NCBI GenBank assembly: GCA_002329245.1
Contig: DCTG01000018.1
Location: 1 to 5,373, forward strand
Length of the DNA: 5,373 nucleotides
Source of the DNA: Clostridiales bacterium UBA1446
GTDB lineage: Bacteria; Bacillota; Clostridia; Oscillospirales; Oscillospiraceae
Direction of reading: 5' to 3'
Positions within the stretch are counted from its first letter, which is position 1. The number at the start of each line of letters is the position of its first letter. Positions 1 through 4,712 of the stretch are shown piece after piece. A model generated the notes under the pieces. The model had not been told where the DNA came from and ran no database searches. It saw only the letters and a list, made by a program, of their open reading frames with translations. A program made the translations under genes and the position numbers.

Positions 1-1
1 G

Positions 2-610
2 TATAAGATCATTAGCGGTATAAAAACCGCAAGCAAAGAAAATAGGCTGATAAGATTTTTTCGAACCTGTTATTATAAAATCATAAAAAACATGTCCGAT
101 GTGGAGCAAATCGAACATTTTACCGGATTTGGATTATATGATAAAAGCTTTTTAAATATTCTTCGTAACCTGCGTGATCCGATGCCGTTTCTGAGAGGCA
201 TTGTGGCAGAGTTAGGCTTCGAACGAAAAGAAATCCCTTATGAACAGAAAAAACGCAGGGCAGGTAAAACAAGCTTCAATTTTTACCGATACTATGATGC
301 CGCCATGCTTAGCTTTACCTCCTATACGAAGATCGGTCTGCGGGTCGCCACTATTGGAGGGTTTATTCTTTCCGGGTTAAGCATATTGGCTGCGCTGGTA
401 TATTTAATTATGAAGTTCGTTTGGTGGGATCGCTTTCCCGCAGGCAACATCCCTATCCTTCTGGCTGTATTGGTGTTAGGTTCCGTACAAATATTTTTTA
501 TCGGTCTGCTTGGTGAATATATCTTGAGCATTAATACCCGAGTGATAAATAGACCGTTGGTTATTGAGGAGGAACGAGTCAATTTTGATGAAGAATATGT
601 GCGAGTCTGA
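2..610 (+). CDS. Family 2 glycosyltransferase, membrane-anchored, C-terminal part (5' end outside window)
   Basis: The reading frame is open from base 2, giving 202 visible residues with no start. The ATG at 92 is internal, because the 30 residues before it (ending YYKIIKNMSDVEQI) still fit the end of the catalytic domain of this family. Seen: the TGFGLYD segment (visible residues 41-47) where relatives have a GDFRLMD-like stretch; the RAGKTSFN segment (86-93), matching the conserved R-x-G-x-S/T stretch before the membrane part; and two hydrophobic segments at about 115-139 and 150-175, the second running into GEYI. Known: GtrB/DPM1-like enzymes of this layout move a sugar from a nucleotide donor to a polyprenyl phosphate or similar lipid at the cytoplasmic membrane face. 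The donor sugar and acceptor cannot be read here. The gene overlaps the following Nudix gene by 23 bases, which suggests one operon. The region is more AT-rich than the rest of the window, fitting a variable surface-glycan locus. Confidence 0.9.
   Translation, partial: YKIISGIKTASKENRLIRFFRTCYYKIIKNMSDVEQIEHFTGFGLYDKSFLNILRNLRDPMPFLRGIVAELGFERKEIPYEQKKRRAGKTSFNFYRYYDAAMLSFTSYTKIGLRVATIGGFILSGLSILAALVYLIMKFVWWDRFPAGNIPILLAVLVLGSVQIFFIGLLGEYILSINTRVINRPLVIEEERVNFDEEYVRV
566..572 (+). promoter_or_regulatory. Ribosome binding site of the Nudix gene, inside the glycosyltransferase gene
   Basis: GAGGAGG is read as part of the glycosyltransferase C-terminus (Glu-Glu-Glu) and at the same time lies 15 bases before ATG 588. 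The spacing is rather long, but it is the only strong site, and it decides against the TTG at 564 as start. Confidence 0.6.
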
Positions 611-1085
611 ACACAATCTTCCCGAAGAATTGTTTCTGCATATCTCTACCCTCTCTCCCATTCCAACGGTGGAGTTACTAACGTTTGATTCCAAGGGGCG
701 TATTCTCTTGGCATGGCGGGATGACGTGCACTTCGGCCGAGGTTGGCATCTGCCGGGGGGATGCATCCGTTTTAAAGAAACCATTGAAGAACGCATTCAG
801 CGTACGGCTTTGGAGGAAATCGGATGTGCGGTGGAACACGACCCGGAGCCTGTCACGGTACGCAGTCTGATTTTTCAGGAAAAGCGGCCCGGACTCCGAA
901 ATCAGAATGAACGGGCCCACCAAATCTGTATTTTATTTAAATGCAGGGTACCGGAGCATTATGTAATAGATAACGGCTCCTTGCAGCCCGACGAGCAAGG
1001 CTATCTCAAATGGTTTGACCGCCTGCCCGAGGATATGCTGGAAATCTATCGGATTTATCAGGACATTTTTCAAAAATACAAATAA
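588..1085 (+). CDS. Nudix hydrolase, GDP-mannose hydrolase-like (Gmm/NudD-type) by motif and context
   Basis: A 165-residue protein with a Nudix box at residues 58-80: G58, E64, R72, E76-E77 and G79 match G-x5-E-x7-R-E-U-x-E-E-x-G-U, and the E76-E77 pair would hold the catalytic metal. The first Glu of the REUXEE core is Thr73. The box follows GWHLPGG (52-58), and ERAHQIC (108-114) sits in the later strand region. Nudix enzymes split nucleoside diphosphates linked to another group. The overall length and WHLPGG lead resemble small enzymes found in polysaccharide loci near Gmm, so a nucleotide-sugar substrate is a reasonable inference, not a proof. ATG 588 is chosen because GAGGAGG (566-572) lies 15 bases before it. 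A TTG start at 564 would place that site inside the gene; TTG 585 or ATG 597 remain possible. The start overlaps the glycosyltransferase end by 23 bases, so translation is probably coupled. Confidence 0.88.
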   Translation: MKNMCESEHNLPEELFLHISTLSPIPTVELLTFDSKGRILLAWRDDVHFGRGWHLPGGCIRFKETIEERIQRTALEEIGCAVEHDPEPVTVRSLIFQEKRPGLRNQNERAHQICILFKCRVPEHYVIDNGSLQPDEQGYLKWFDRLPEDMLEIYRIYQDIFQKYK

Positions 1086-1160
1086 TACGGCGAGTATAAT
1101 GCGAAGGCTTCTATACAGCATGGAATAAATGGATTCGTTTGTAATAGTCCCTTAACTATC

Positions 1161-1189
1161 TTGTGATTTTCTAAAATCAATGGTAAAAT
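1161..1189 (+). promoter_or_regulatory. Sigma-A type promoter of the MFS transporter
   Basis: TTGTGA (1161-1166) and TAAAAT (1184-1189) are separated by 17 bases, and TG at 1181-1182 gives an extended -10. A transcript would start near 1196, leaving about 130 nt of leader before ATG 1328. No clear terminator lies between the Nudix stop (1085) and this promoter, so some read-through from upstream is possible. Confidence 0.7.
1164..1179. promoter_or_regulatory. Candidate operator: 16-bp palindrome in the promoter spacer
   Basis: TGATTTT-CT-AAAATCA is a perfect inverted repeat of 7-base arms with a 2-base centre. It overlaps the -35 element and fills most of the space up to the -10, the usual place for a repressor site. 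The regulator is not in the window. A chance AT-rich palindrome is possible. Confidence 0.45.
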
Positions 1190-1195
1190 ATCTTT

Positions 1196-1306
1196 TGTAA
1201 CGCGTTTGCGGGAAACCGTGAAAACCGGTTTTTCCTATATCACAGATCATAAGACGGTTGCCGGGGAAACCGCGGAAAGCGGTATCGCTTCCGGGTTTTA
1301 TTTTTG
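1196..1306 (+). promoter_or_regulatory. Structured 5' leader with two copies of a hairpin motif
   Basis: Two 20-nt units, 1210-1229 and 1264-1283, agree at 17 of 20 positions and start 54 bases apart; both begin GGGAAACCG and end CGGT. Unit 1 can fold as GGAAACCG (1211-1218) with CGGTTT plus CC (1226-1235, two unpaired T), loop TGAAAAC. Unit 2 folds as ACCGC (1269-1273) with GCGGT (1279-1283), loop GGAAA. The right arm of unit 1 (CGGTTT, 1226-1231) and the stretch CGGTT (1255-1259) can both pair with AAACCG or AACCG of unit 2, so exclusive folds are possible. Together with the promoter before it and the terminator-like end after it, this suggests a cis-acting RNA switch. I could not match it to a riboswitch class I know. 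It could instead be a pair of DNA operators (ACCG-N7-CGGT). Confidence 0.5.
1261..1306 (+). terminator. Attenuator-like terminator just before the MFS gene
   Basis: The outer stem pairs CC (1261-1262) with GG (1293-1294) and GGAA (1265-1268) with TTCC (1289-1292), with GG 1263-1264 bulged. The inner stem is ACCGC/GCGGT (1269-1283), with an unpaired ATCGC (1284-1288). The run TTTTATTTTT follows at 1296-1305, with the ribosome binding site 9 bases further on. Its place inside the leader, after the promoter, suggests regulated early termination; the bulges weaken it. Confidence 0.4.
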
Positions 1307-1314
1307 AGCAAATC

Positions 1315-1320
1315 AGGTGA
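1315..1320 (+). promoter_or_regulatory. Ribosome binding site that fixes the MFS start
   Basis: AGGTGA ends 7 bases before ATG 1328, the ideal distance. This favours ATG 1328 over the in-frame TTG at 1304, which lies inside the T-run and has no ribosome binding site. Confidence 0.7.
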
Positions 1321-1327
1321 TGGATGG

Positions 1328-2539
1328 ATGAAAGGAAACCGCTACAGTTACATGATGATGTTGGCGCATGTCAGCTGCGATATCAACCAGGGAGCGCTGA
1401 TCGCGATTTTTCCGTTTATGGTGTCGCAGGGCATCCTCAACTATACCGCTGTTGGCGGCCTTATTTTTGCGGCAAACTTCATTTCCTCCGTGGTGCAGCC
1501 GCTTTTCGGCTACTTGGGAGATAAGTATAACAGGCCGTGGCTCATGAGTCTCGGGATTCTGATGTCCAGCGTCGGCGTATCCCTGCTCGGATTTCTACAT
1601 AATTACTGGGCGATGTTTTTTGCCATAGCCGTCGGCGGCGTCGGCATAGCCGTGTTTCATCCGGAGGGCGGACGCAACGCCAACCTCGTTGCCGGAGCCA
1701 ACAAAGGAACCGGCATGGGCATTTTCGCGGTAGGCGGAAATATCGGGTTTTCCGTCGGCCCGATTATGGCCGCGGCTATTATTCCCTGGCTGGGACTGAA
1801 GGGCACCGCCCTCTTCTTCATCCCGTCCGCGCTTATGGCCATTGTGCTCCTGACCCGGATTCCCGCACTCAAACGCTTTGAACAGGCGGCGGAAGAGAAG
1901 AAAGTCAATTCCGAGCAGAACGGCGGCCTTGAAGCCCCGGCGCGGGAAGACGACTGGCCGGCTTTCGGAAAGCTGACGGCCACACTCGTGGTCCGCTCCG
2001 TCATCGCGCAGGGCATGCTCACCTTTGTTCCATTGTTTTTCATGGGAATTCTGCTTCTTCCCGAAGCGGACAGCAGTCTTCGCCTGAGCTTTTACTCCGT
2101 CTCGTGCGCGCTGGCAACCTTTTTCGGCGGCCGCTGGGCCGACCGGTTCGGCTTTAACCGGATCATCCGTCTCTTTACCTCCTGCTTCGTTCCCTCCTTG
2201 GCCGTATTCCTTTTGACAAAAAGCATTCTCTTAGCCACCCTGATGCTGATTCCCCTCGCATTCGCCGTCAACGGTCCTTACAGTACGATGGTTGCCCTCG
2301 GCCAAAAGTTTCTGCCCAACCGAATCGGCTTGTCCTCCGGCATCACGCTCGGCGTTGCCATCAGCTTGGGAGGCGTGGTTGCGCCGGCCTTGGGCAAGGT
2401 AGCCGATGCCTACGGGCTTATGAGCGCGATGCTTGTCATACTTGCCGCCGGCGCAGTTACAACCATCTTAGCATTCCTGATTCCAAAACCCCGTGAGGCC
2501 AAAGCGCCGCCGGTATCCGCGCCGGAAGAAAACCCTTAA
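1328..2539 (+). CDS. MFS transporter, fosmidomycin-resistance (Fsr) type
   Basis: A 403-residue membrane protein, close to the usual length of about 400 for this group, rich in hydrophobic segments in two halves joined by a charged cytoplasmic loop (about 181-215). MFS motif A is seen between helices 2 and 3 (GYLGDKYNRP, 61-70), with a second-half copy GGRWADRFGFNR (267-278). FHPEGGR (110-116) and GTGMGIFAVGGNIGFSVGP (127-145) are typical of Fsr relatives. Known members are proton-driven drug exporters of the cytoplasmic membrane; E. coli Fsr gives fosmidomycin resistance. The real substrate here is unknown and could be a natural metabolite. It is a single-gene unit with its own promoter, a structured leader and a strong terminator, which suggests inducible expression. 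The C-terminal tail is Pro/Ala-rich. GC content is visibly higher than in the glycosyltransferase gene. Confidence 0.9.
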   Translation: MKGNRYSYMMMLAHVSCDINQGALIAIFPFMVSQGILNYTAVGGLIFAANFISSVVQPLFGYLGDKYNRPWLMSLGILMSSVGVSLLGFLHNYWAMFFAIAVGGVGIAVFHPEGGRNANLVAGANKGTGMGIFAVGGNIGFSVGPIMAAAIIPWLGLKGTALFFIPSALMAIVLLTRIPALKRFEQAAEEKKVNSEQNGGLEAPAREDDWPAFGKLTATLVVRSVIAQGMLTFVPLFFMGILLLPEADSSLRLSFYSVSCALATFFGGRWADRFGFNRIIRLFTSCFVPSLAVFLLTKSILLATLMLIPLAFAVNGPYSTMVALGQKFLPNRIGLSSGITLGVAISLGGVVAPALGKVADAYGLMSAMLVILAAGAVTTILAFLIPKPREAKAPPVSAPEENP

Positions 2540-2550
2540 GAAGGCAATAG

Positions 2551-2583
2551 AACGCCCTGCAACCGCGGTTACAGGGCGTTTTT
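2551..2583 (+). terminator. Intrinsic terminator of the MFS gene
   Basis: AACGCCCTG (2551-2559) pairs perfectly with CAGGGCGTT (2572-2580); inside it AACC (2561-2564) can pair with GGTT (2567-2570). The stem runs into TTTTT (2579-2583). It begins 11 bases after the MFS stop codon. Confidence 0.92.
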
Positions 2584-2672
2584 CATCTGCCGAATCAGAA
2601 TATAATGAGCGTAATCTGAAAGCATCGGATGGGCTTGCATGCGGCAAAGCCCGGACAAATGGATCAAAACGT

Positions 2673-2708
2673 CGAAGGGGACTGTGACAACCGTCACGGT
2701 CCCCTTCG
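2673..2708 (-). terminator. 16-bp hairpin downstream of the small minus-strand gene, likely its terminator
   Basis: Bases 2673-2688 pair with 2693-2708 over 16 positions with one G-T wobble (2683/2698) and an AACC loop. On the minus strand it is followed by ACGTTTTGATCC, so the T-run is short and three bases away. It starts 19 bases after the small gene's stop and separates it from the convergent MFS gene. It may be a dispersed palindromic repeat acting as terminator. A weaker hairpin with a one-base bulge (2631-2652) lies next to it and has no T-run. Confidence 0.6.
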
Positions 2709-2727
2709 TTCTCCCCCTCCCGGGACA

Positions 2728-2922
2728 CTATCCGTCCGGCAGACTGCTGTTTCTCGCGCTCTGAATCGCCTCTTCCGCCTGCCGGGCGGTTCCCTCCATT
2801 TTGCTCATATAGGCAAGGTCATCAGAAAATTCCGGCTTGTCTTTCATTTGCCGGATCATGTGGTTTAGCCGTTTTATCTGATCTTGCGCGCGTTTCAGAT
2901 TCTGATCCAAATACGGATCCAT
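2728..2922 (-). CDS. Small helical protein of unknown function, 64 residues
   Basis: I do not recognise a family. ATG 2922-2920 is preceded by a perfect AGGAGG (2934-2929) at 6 bases, much the best argument that this is real. The protein is charged and has no signal peptide or membrane segment. Residues 5-28 and 33-57 look like two amphipathic helices separated by a KDKPEF turn, so a helical hairpin or short coiled coil is likely; the tail SSLPDG is probably flexible. It is soluble and probably acts in the cytoplasm, perhaps by binding a partner protein. It lies 484 bases downstream of aspartate kinase, behind that gene's terminator, and appears to have its own promoter at 3179-3207 with a leader of about 250 nt. 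Open frames on the opposite strand across it have no comparable ribosome binding sites. Confidence 0.75.
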   Translation of the reverse strand: MDPYLDQNLKRAQDQIKRLNHMIRQMKDKPEFSDDLAYMSKMEGTARQAEEAIQSARNSSLPDG

Positions 2923-2928
2923 ACAACA

Positions 2929-2934
2929 CCTCCT
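2929..2934 (-). promoter_or_regulatory. Ribosome binding site of the small gene
   Basis: AGGAGG on the minus strand, 6 bases before the ATG. Its first two bases are also part of an 8-base arm (2933-2940) able to pair with 2999-3006. Confidence 0.85.
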
Positions 2935-3006
2935 CGGGTCGGTTTCAACAGCCCTTAGTATTTCTCCCTTCCGGCGAAAAAATAAGATCGTTGGATATGA
3001 CCCGAG
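2933..3006 (-). promoter_or_regulatory. Long-range inverted repeat that could cover the ribosome binding site of the small gene
   Basis: On the minus strand CTCGGGTC (3006-2999) is perfectly complementary to GACCCGAG (2940-2933), 58 bases apart. The second arm takes in the first two bases of AGGAGG. Pairing would form a closed stem right at the ribosome binding site. The match could be chance, but 8 GC-rich pairs at this place are notable. Confidence 0.4.
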
Positions 3007-3178
3007 AGAAACAATTAATACTATAAGTATATTTAATCCGCAATATACGCCGCTATTATCATTAAGCCTGCGCCGCTCCCTGATTCTTTAAATCGTCCGT
3101 AAGCGTGTTTTTCTTCGCTTCTGCCCGAAAAACCGTTTAATCAGACGGGTATCTGTATTGGTACTCCTTGTAATCAAT

Positions 3179-3207
3179 ATTTTATGTGCTATTTATAATA
3201 ATGTCAA
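3179..3207 (-). promoter_or_regulatory. Near-perfect sigma-A promoter reading toward the small gene
   Basis: On the minus strand TTGACA (3207-3202) and TAAAAT (3184-3179) are 17 bases apart: a full consensus -35 and a 5-of-6 -10. The DNA just upstream (to about 3260) is AT-rich with A and T runs, like an UP element. Transcription would start near 3172. Confidence 0.75.
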
Positions 3208-3319
3208 TTTATATCATAGCGATTTTTGTAAAAAGTGATGAAATTTTTAGAAAGCATCTCTCAACACGCCATTTTCTCCTGCTTCAGAAGCCGTTCCTTC
3301 CCGCTCGGAATATGTCGCA
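3208..3319. other. Spacer without a recognisable gene
   Basis: The left half is AT-rich, including TTTTTGTAAAAA (3224-3235), and probably only helps the minus-strand promoter next to it. The right half is of mixed composition. I see no convincing gene, RNA or repeat here. Confidence 0.5.
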
Positions 3320-3363
3320 TATAGAATAGAAATCCGGCAAGCGGTTTTCACCGCCTGCCGGGT
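3320..3363 (-). terminator. Intrinsic terminator of the hom-lysC unit
   Basis: CCGGCA (3334-3339) pairs with TGCCGG (3356-3361) and GCGGT (3341-3345) with ACCGC (3350-3354), with one A-C mismatch between the two stems and a TTTC loop. An A-T pair and a G-T wobble (3332-3333 with 3362-3363) extend the stem. On the minus strand it is followed by a T-rich stretch ATTTCTATTCTATA. It lies 43 bases after the lysC stop codon. Confidence 0.8.
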
Positions 3364-3406
3364 ATATTTCCTGTTCGCCCCGCCCCAACAATTGACACAG
3401 AGCTTT

Positions 3407-3889
3407 TTATTCGCTGATGGTGGAAAAGAAACGGTCGTGCACCGCCTGTACCGCGCGGTCGGCGTCCGTGATGTCCACTAAGACGGATACTTTGATTTCA
3501 CTGGTCGATATCATATGGATATTGACCTGGTTGCTGTAAAGCGCTTCAAACATGAGAGCGGCAACTCCGGGGTTGTTGACCATGCCGGCCCCGACGATGC
3601 TGACCTTTGCGATGCGGTCGCTCGCCTCGATTCGTTCAAATCCGATGGCGTCCTTATTCGCCTCCAATAAAAGCCGGGCTTTTTCGAGATTCGACTTGGC
3701 GACGGTGAAACTGATGTCCTTTGTGTCGTCCCGGCCGATAGACTGAAGGATAATGTCGACATTGATCCGCTCCTTGGCCAGGCAGGAGAATATCTTAAAA
3801 GCGACGCCGGGCTGGTCCTTCAGACCAATCACCGCCAGCCGGGCGATATTTTTATCCACCGCTACGCCGCTAACCTGCATGTTTTCCAT
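3407..3889 (-). CDS. Predicted internal in-frame start: aspartate kinase beta (regulatory) subunit
   Basis: ATG 3889-3887 is codon 247 of lysC, at the border between the kinase domain and the ACT domains. AGGAGG (3906-3901) lies 11 bases before it, nearly the same arrangement as at the main start (12 bases). Starting here gives a 160-residue protein made of the two ACT domains only. Known: B. subtilis aspartokinase II is an alpha2-beta2 enzyme whose beta subunit comes from an internal in-phase start at about the same place. The presence of this site here is seen; its use is inferred from that precedent. Confidence 0.7.
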   Translation of the reverse strand: MENMQVSGVAVDKNIARLAVIGLKDQPGVAFKIFSCLAKERINVDIILQSIGRDDTKDISFTVAKSNLEKARLLLEANKDAIGFERIEASDRIAKVSIVGAGMVNNPGVAALMFEALYSNQVNIHMISTSEIKVSVLVDITDADRAVQAVHDRFFSTISE

Positions 3890-4627
3890 AGATCTGACAA
3901 CCTCCTTGACTTTGGTTCCGGGCTTCCCCGAAAAACTGGAAAGCACTTCTAAGTTGACGCTGTATCGTTTGGCCATTTCCACCGAGCGGTTGTGCAGGAC
4001 CTGCGCCCCCAAAGTTGCCAGTTCCAACATTTCGTCGTAGGTGATTTCCTCTAAGCAGCGGGCACCCCGCACAAGCCTCGGGTCCGCCGTATACACGCCG
4101 TCGACGTCGGTATAGATCTGACACAGCTCGGCATGCAGCGAGGCGGCTACGGCGACCGCCGTGGTGTCTGATCCGCCCCGTCCGAGCGTCGTGATGTCTC
4201 CGTACTTGTTGATGCCCTGGAACCCGGCAAGCAGAACGATGCGCCGCTTATCCAGCTCTTTGGAGATCCTCTCCCCGGCGAGGCGCTTGATGCGCGCGTT
4301 GCCGTAGGCGGAGTTGGTCTGCACGCCGGCCTGCCACCCGGTCAGCGATATGACGGGAAGGCCCATCTGTTCGATTGCCATGGCGCAGAGGGAGACGGAA
4401 ATCTGTTCGCCGGTGGAAAGGAGCATATCCATTTCCCGCTTGGATCCGTTGGGGTTGATCTTTTGCGCCAGTTCAATCAGATCGTCTGTGGTGTCCCCCA
4501 TCGCGGAAAGGACAACCACCAGGTTATGTCCGCTCAGGTATGTTTCTGCGATAATTCTTGCCACGTTTTGAATGCGCTCCGGAGTAGCGACCGAACTGCC
4601 CCCGAATTTCTGTACCACAAGTGCCAT
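3407..4627 (-). CDS. lysC: Aspartate kinase, single-function, with two C-terminal ACT domains
   Basis: A 406-residue protein, the normal length for the Bacillus aspartokinase II type. It phosphorylates aspartate with ATP in the cytoplasm, the first step to lysine, threonine and methionine. The kinase domain covers about 1-245: KFGGSS (7-12) for phosphate binding, STGEQIS (71-77), TLGRGGSDTTAVA (147-159) and YTDVDGVYTADPR (172-184). ACT domains follow at about 265-335 (GLKDQPGVAFKIFSCLA) and 340-406 (GAGMVNNPGVAALMFEAL), normally the site of feedback control by lysine, with or without threonine. The ATG at 4627 is supported by AGGAGG at 4645-4640, 12 bases away. It follows homoserine dehydrogenase by 85 bases on the same strand, with no terminator seen between, so the two form an operon. 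The hom gene makes a role in the threonine/methionine branch likely; which amino acid inhibits it cannot be read. Confidence 0.97.
   Translation of the reverse strand: MALVVQKFGGSSVATPERIQNVARIIAETYLSGHNLVVVLSAMGDTTDDLIELAQKINPNGSKREMDMLLSTGEQISVSLCAMAIEQMGLPVISLTGWQAGVQTNSAYGNARIKRLAGERISKELDKRRIVLLAGFQGINKYGDITTLGRGGSDTTAVAVAASLHAELCQIYTDVDGVYTADPRLVRGARCLEEITYDEMLELATLGAQVLHNRSVEMAKRYSVNLEVLSSFSGKPGTKVKEVVRSMENMQVSGVAVDKNIARLAVIGLKDQPGVAFKIFSCLAKERINVDIILQSIGRDDTKDISFTVAKSNLEKARLLLEANKDAIGFERIEASDRIAKVSIVGAGMVNNPGVAALMFEALYSNQVNIHMISTSEIKVSVLVDITDADRAVQAVHDRFFSTISE
3901..3906 (-). promoter_or_regulatory. Internal ribosome binding site in lysC
   Basis: A perfect AGGAGG inside the coding sequence, encoding part of KEVVRSM just before Met247, 11 bases upstream of that ATG. 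It fits separate translation of the regulatory subunit. Confidence 0.7.
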
Positions 4628-4639
4628 GGATCGGTTATC

Positions 4640-4660
4640 CCTCCTGCGGCCAAATGCCGC
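4640..4660 (-). promoter_or_regulatory. lysC ribosome binding site with a hairpin directly upstream
   Basis: AGGAGG (4645-4640) is 12 bases from the lysC ATG. Immediately before it, GCGGC (4660-4656) can pair with GCCGC (4650-4646) around a 5-base ATTTG loop. The hairpin ends exactly where the ribosome binding site begins, leaving it free. It lacks a T-run, so it is not a terminator. Confidence 0.5.
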
Positions 4661-4712
4661 TTATCTTGTCTGAAGAAGCATCTTATTCTATTCCGAAATT
4701 TTCAGTTTTGCG

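Larger units (their letters stand above)
2923..3172 (-). promoter_or_regulatory. Non-coding 5' leader of about 250 nt before the small gene
   Basis: No supported gene lies between the promoter at 3179-3207 and the small gene. Seen on the minus strand: a short stem CCGT/ACGG (3148-3145 with 3136-3133) followed by TTTTT (3132-3128), which competes with CCCG/CGGG pairing (3149-3146 with 3127-3124); a short stem AAGCG/CGCTT (3101-3120); a small palindrome ATACT-ATA-AGTAT (3018-3030); and the long-range repeat near the ribosome binding site. A leader this long suggests a regulatory RNA or a separate small RNA. I match it to no known class. Confidence 0.4.

Noticed and set aside
1095..1100. Perfect TATAAT just after the Nudix gene.
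   Set aside because: There is no acceptable -35 at 16-18 bases upstream; the promoter at 1161-1189 is much better.
1144..1159. Inverted repeat ATAGT-CCCTTA-ACTAT upstream of the transporter promoter.
   Set aside because: Arms of only five AT-rich bases, readily due to chance, with no T-run to make it a terminator.
1196..1306. Known riboswitch classes (c-di-GMP I and II, TPP, guanidine types, fluoride, THF, ZTP, cobalamin) for the transporter leader.
   Set aside because: The conserved core sequences I remember for these classes are not present; the GGAAAC stretch alone is not enough for c-di-GMP-II.
1304..1330. TTG at 1304 as the start of the MFS gene, adding 8 residues.
   Set aside because: It lies in the T-run of the leader without a ribosome binding site, while ATG 1328 has AGGTGA 7 bases before it.
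2629..2868. Plus-strand open frame of 79 codons across the small minus-strand gene.
   Set aside because: No ribosome binding site, it crosses the 16-bp hairpin, and its sequence is low-complexity and unlike a protein; the minus-strand gene explains the region.
3088..3177. Open stretch of 29 codons on the minus strand inside the long leader, rich in Arg and Lys.
   Set aside because: Its only possible start (TTG at 3177) lies before the expected transcription start and has no ribosome binding site; the AAGGAG nearby (minus strand) has no usable start codon after it. A continuation after a frame shift to a second short stretch gave nothing recognisable.
3194..3199. TATAAT on the plus strand in the AT-rich spacer.
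   Set aside because: The nearest TTG-type -35 (3168-3173) is 20 bases away and there is no plus-strand gene downstream; it falls within the minus-strand promoter.
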